6,616 nt of DNA from Afipia sp. (lineage in GTDB: Bacteria; Pseudomonadota; Alphaproteobacteria; Rhizobiales; Xanthobacteraceae). Each line of letters starts with the position of its first letter. Position 1 is the first letter of the stretch. The DNA lies in the NCBI GenBank assembly GCA_020056155.1, contig JAGVII010000352.1, forward strand, positions 1 to 6,616, in the 5' to 3' direction. Both the position numbers and the translations under genes were made by a program. The notes beneath the pieces were generated by a model. That model ran no database searches and was not told the DNA's origin. It saw nothing but the letters and a program-made list of their open reading frames with translations. Of the stretch, positions 5,284 through 6,616 are shown one piece after another.

Positions 5284-6616
5284 TCAGTATGCGTTCTCAC
5301 CCTTGATCAGGGCGAACGGCGTCTTGAAGAGGATATAAATGTCGAACAGGACCGACCAGTTCTCGATGTAGTAAAGATCGAACTCGACACGTTTCTGTAT
5401 TTTTTCGTCGGTATCGACCTCGCCGCGCCAGCCGTTGATCTGCGCCCATCCCGTGATCCCGGGTTTGACGCGATGCCGTGCGAAATATCCATCGACGGCC
5501 TCATCGAACAAACGGCTCTGCAGCTTTCCCTGCACCGCATGGGGGCGCGGACCGACCAGCGAGAGGTTGCCCTTGAACACGACATTGAAAAGCTGCGGCA
5601 ATTCATCGAGGCTCGTCTTGCGAATGAAGCGGCCGACCCGGGTGACGCGCTTGTCGCCCTTGGTCACAACCTTCGACGCCAGCGGATCGGCCTGATCGTG
5701 AAACAGCGAGCGGAACTTGAAAACGTCGATGCGTTCGTTGTTGAAGCCGTAGCGCTTCTGCAGGAATAGCACCGGACCGGGACTGTCGAGTTTGATCGCC
5801 AGCGCGACGAGCGCCATGACGGGGGCAAGCAGGATGAGGATAATCGCGCCGACAATGCGGTCGAACGCCGATTTCAACACCATGTCCCAGTCGGTGATGG
5901 GTTGCTCGAACACGTCGAGGGTGGGGACCTTGCCGAGATATGAGTAGGAGCGCGGACGGAAGCGCAGCTTGTTGGTGTGCGCCGACAGCCGGATATCGAC
6001 AGGCAGCACCCATAATTTCTTCAGCATTTCCAGAATGCGCGTTTCCGCTGAAATCGGCAGCGCGAACAGCACCAGGTCGATCCGGGTGCGGCGCGCGAAT
6101 TCAACGATGTCGTCGATTTTCCCGAGCTTCGGCTGCCCTTCGCAGGTTTCCAATGCGCGCGAGTCATTGCGATCATCGAACACGCCCAGGATCTGAATAT
6201 CGGAATCGTCCTGTGCGTTGAGGGCGCGGATCAGATTTTCTCCGTTCTGGTCTGAGCCGACGATGATGGTTCGCCGGTCGAGCCGGCCCTCGCGTGCCCA
6301 GCGGCGAACCAGCGTGCGCAGCACCAGCCGTTCGGCAAACAGTGCGGATAGTCCGACGAAGAAGAACCCGGAGAGCCAGACGCGGGAGATCGTGTCGCCA
6401 AGCTTGGCGAAGAATGACGCTCCGATAAACAGCAGGAAGACGAGTGCCCACGACGATACCATGCGCGTCATCTGGCGAAGCTGTCCGCGAAAAACCTGGA
6501 CATCGTAGATTTCAGCCGCCTGGAAGCTGATTACCGCGCAAGCGGCAACGCCGAACACGGCGGCGGTATATTGCCAGGAAAAGCCGGTGCCCGGCATCAC
6601 GTACCAGAAATACAAT
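5284..6616 (-). CDS. Undecaprenyl-phosphate sugar phosphotransferase (5' end outside window)
   Basis: This enzyme starts surface polysaccharide synthesis by moving a sugar-1-phosphate, often glucose or galactose, from a UDP-sugar to undecaprenyl phosphate at the inner membrane. The frame runs to the right edge. The TTG at 6615 is probably an internal Leu codon, since known proteins of the family are about 470-510 residues and only 443 are seen. Visible in order are: the remaining N-terminal membrane segments (about 12-32, 54-70, 79-95), a nucleotide-binding-like domain of CoA_binding_3 type (115-235, starting [12 protein letters not shown]), the membrane helix at 253-274, and the catalytic domain. 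The catalytic domain has SPGPVLF (278-284), KFRSL (300-304), the likely catalytic Asp-Glu pair in SLDELPQ (335-341), SLVGPRP (352-358), [16 protein letters not shown] (384-399) and the YYIENWS region (415-421). It resembles the WcaJ / ExoY / WbaP group. The exact sugar is not readable. It is followed 91 bp later by the O-antigen ligase-like gene. Confidence 0.93.
   Translation of the reverse strand, partial: LYFWYVMPGTGFSWQYTAAVFGVAACAVISFQAAEIYDVQVFRGQLRQMTRMVSSWALVFLLFIGASFFAKLGDTISRVWLSGFFFVGLSALFAERLVLRTLVRRWAREGRLDRRTIIVGSDQNGENLIRALNAQDDSDIQILGVFDDRNDSRALETCEGQPKLGKIDDIVEFARRTRIDLVLFALPISAETRILEMLKKLWVLPVDIRLSAHTNKLRFRPRSYSYLGKVPTLDVFEQPITDWDMVLKSAFDRIVGAIILILLAPVMALVALAIKLDSPGPVLFLQKRYGFNNERIDVFKFRSLFHDQADPLASKVVTKGDKRVTRVGRFIRKTSLDELPQLFNVVFKGNLSLVGPRPHAVQGKLQSRLFDEAVDGYFARHRVKPGITGWAQINGWRGEVDTDEKIQKRVEFDLYYIENWSVLFDIYILFKTPFALIKGENAY

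Noticed and set aside
5240..5286. TGAGCA / TGCTCA inverted repeat between the two polysaccharide genes
   Set aside because: The arms are 6 bp with a 35-base gap and one includes the stop codon; chance is the simpler explanation.
5191..5769. Open + strand frame of about 192 codons opposite the sugar transferase gene
   Set aside because: It lies mostly over the conserved catalytic domain encoded on the - strand, and I see no ribosome site or recognisable domain.
6613..6615. TTG at 6615 as the true start of the sugar phosphotransferase
   Set aside because: It lies at the window edge, and the protein would lack N-terminal membrane segments usual in the family. It is more likely an internal Leu codon.

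Overview
This GC-rich window looks chromosomal and alphaproteobacterial, most likely from the Bradyrhizobium / Rhodopseudomonas / Afipia group (Nitrobacteraceae). The pointers are a DUF1236 secreted protein, an acyl-CoA dehydrogenase with a PimD-like C-terminus, a thiolase of the type common in that group, and an exact match to the EcfG general-stress promoter (GGAAC-N16-CGTT). The assignment comes from recognising families by eye; no search was run.

The layout is convergent. On the + strand are the 3' part of an acyl-CoA dehydrogenase gene (1-734), a complete thiolase gene (872-2056) closed by a strong intrinsic terminator (2091-2123), and a gene for an unrecognised exported protein that probably starts with TTG (2256-3014). 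On the - strand, reading from the right edge, are a 5'-truncated polyprenyl-phosphate sugar phosphotransferase (6616-5284), a membrane protein of the O-antigen ligase/polymerase class (5192-3945), and a DUF1236 exported protein (3799-3098). The two exported-protein genes face each other across one hairpin (3048-3070). No intergenic gap is longer than 300 bp. I saw no tRNA, rRNA, CRISPR array or insertion sequence.

The window splits into three working units. The dehydrogenase and thiolase carry out the first and last steps of acyl-CoA beta-oxidation. The sugar transferase and the O-antigen ligase/polymerase-like protein would start and then polymerise or transfer an undecaprenol-linked surface polysaccharide; the rest of that locus probably lies beyond the right edge. 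The two convergent envelope-protein genes between them each have an EcfG-type promoter candidate with a 16-bp spacer, exact for the DUF1236 gene and one mismatch for the other. They may therefore be a small co-regulated stress module placed between two housekeeping-type loci. That last point is an inference and is the most interesting observation here. A 14-bp perfect palindrome just upstream of the DUF1236 promoter adds to it.
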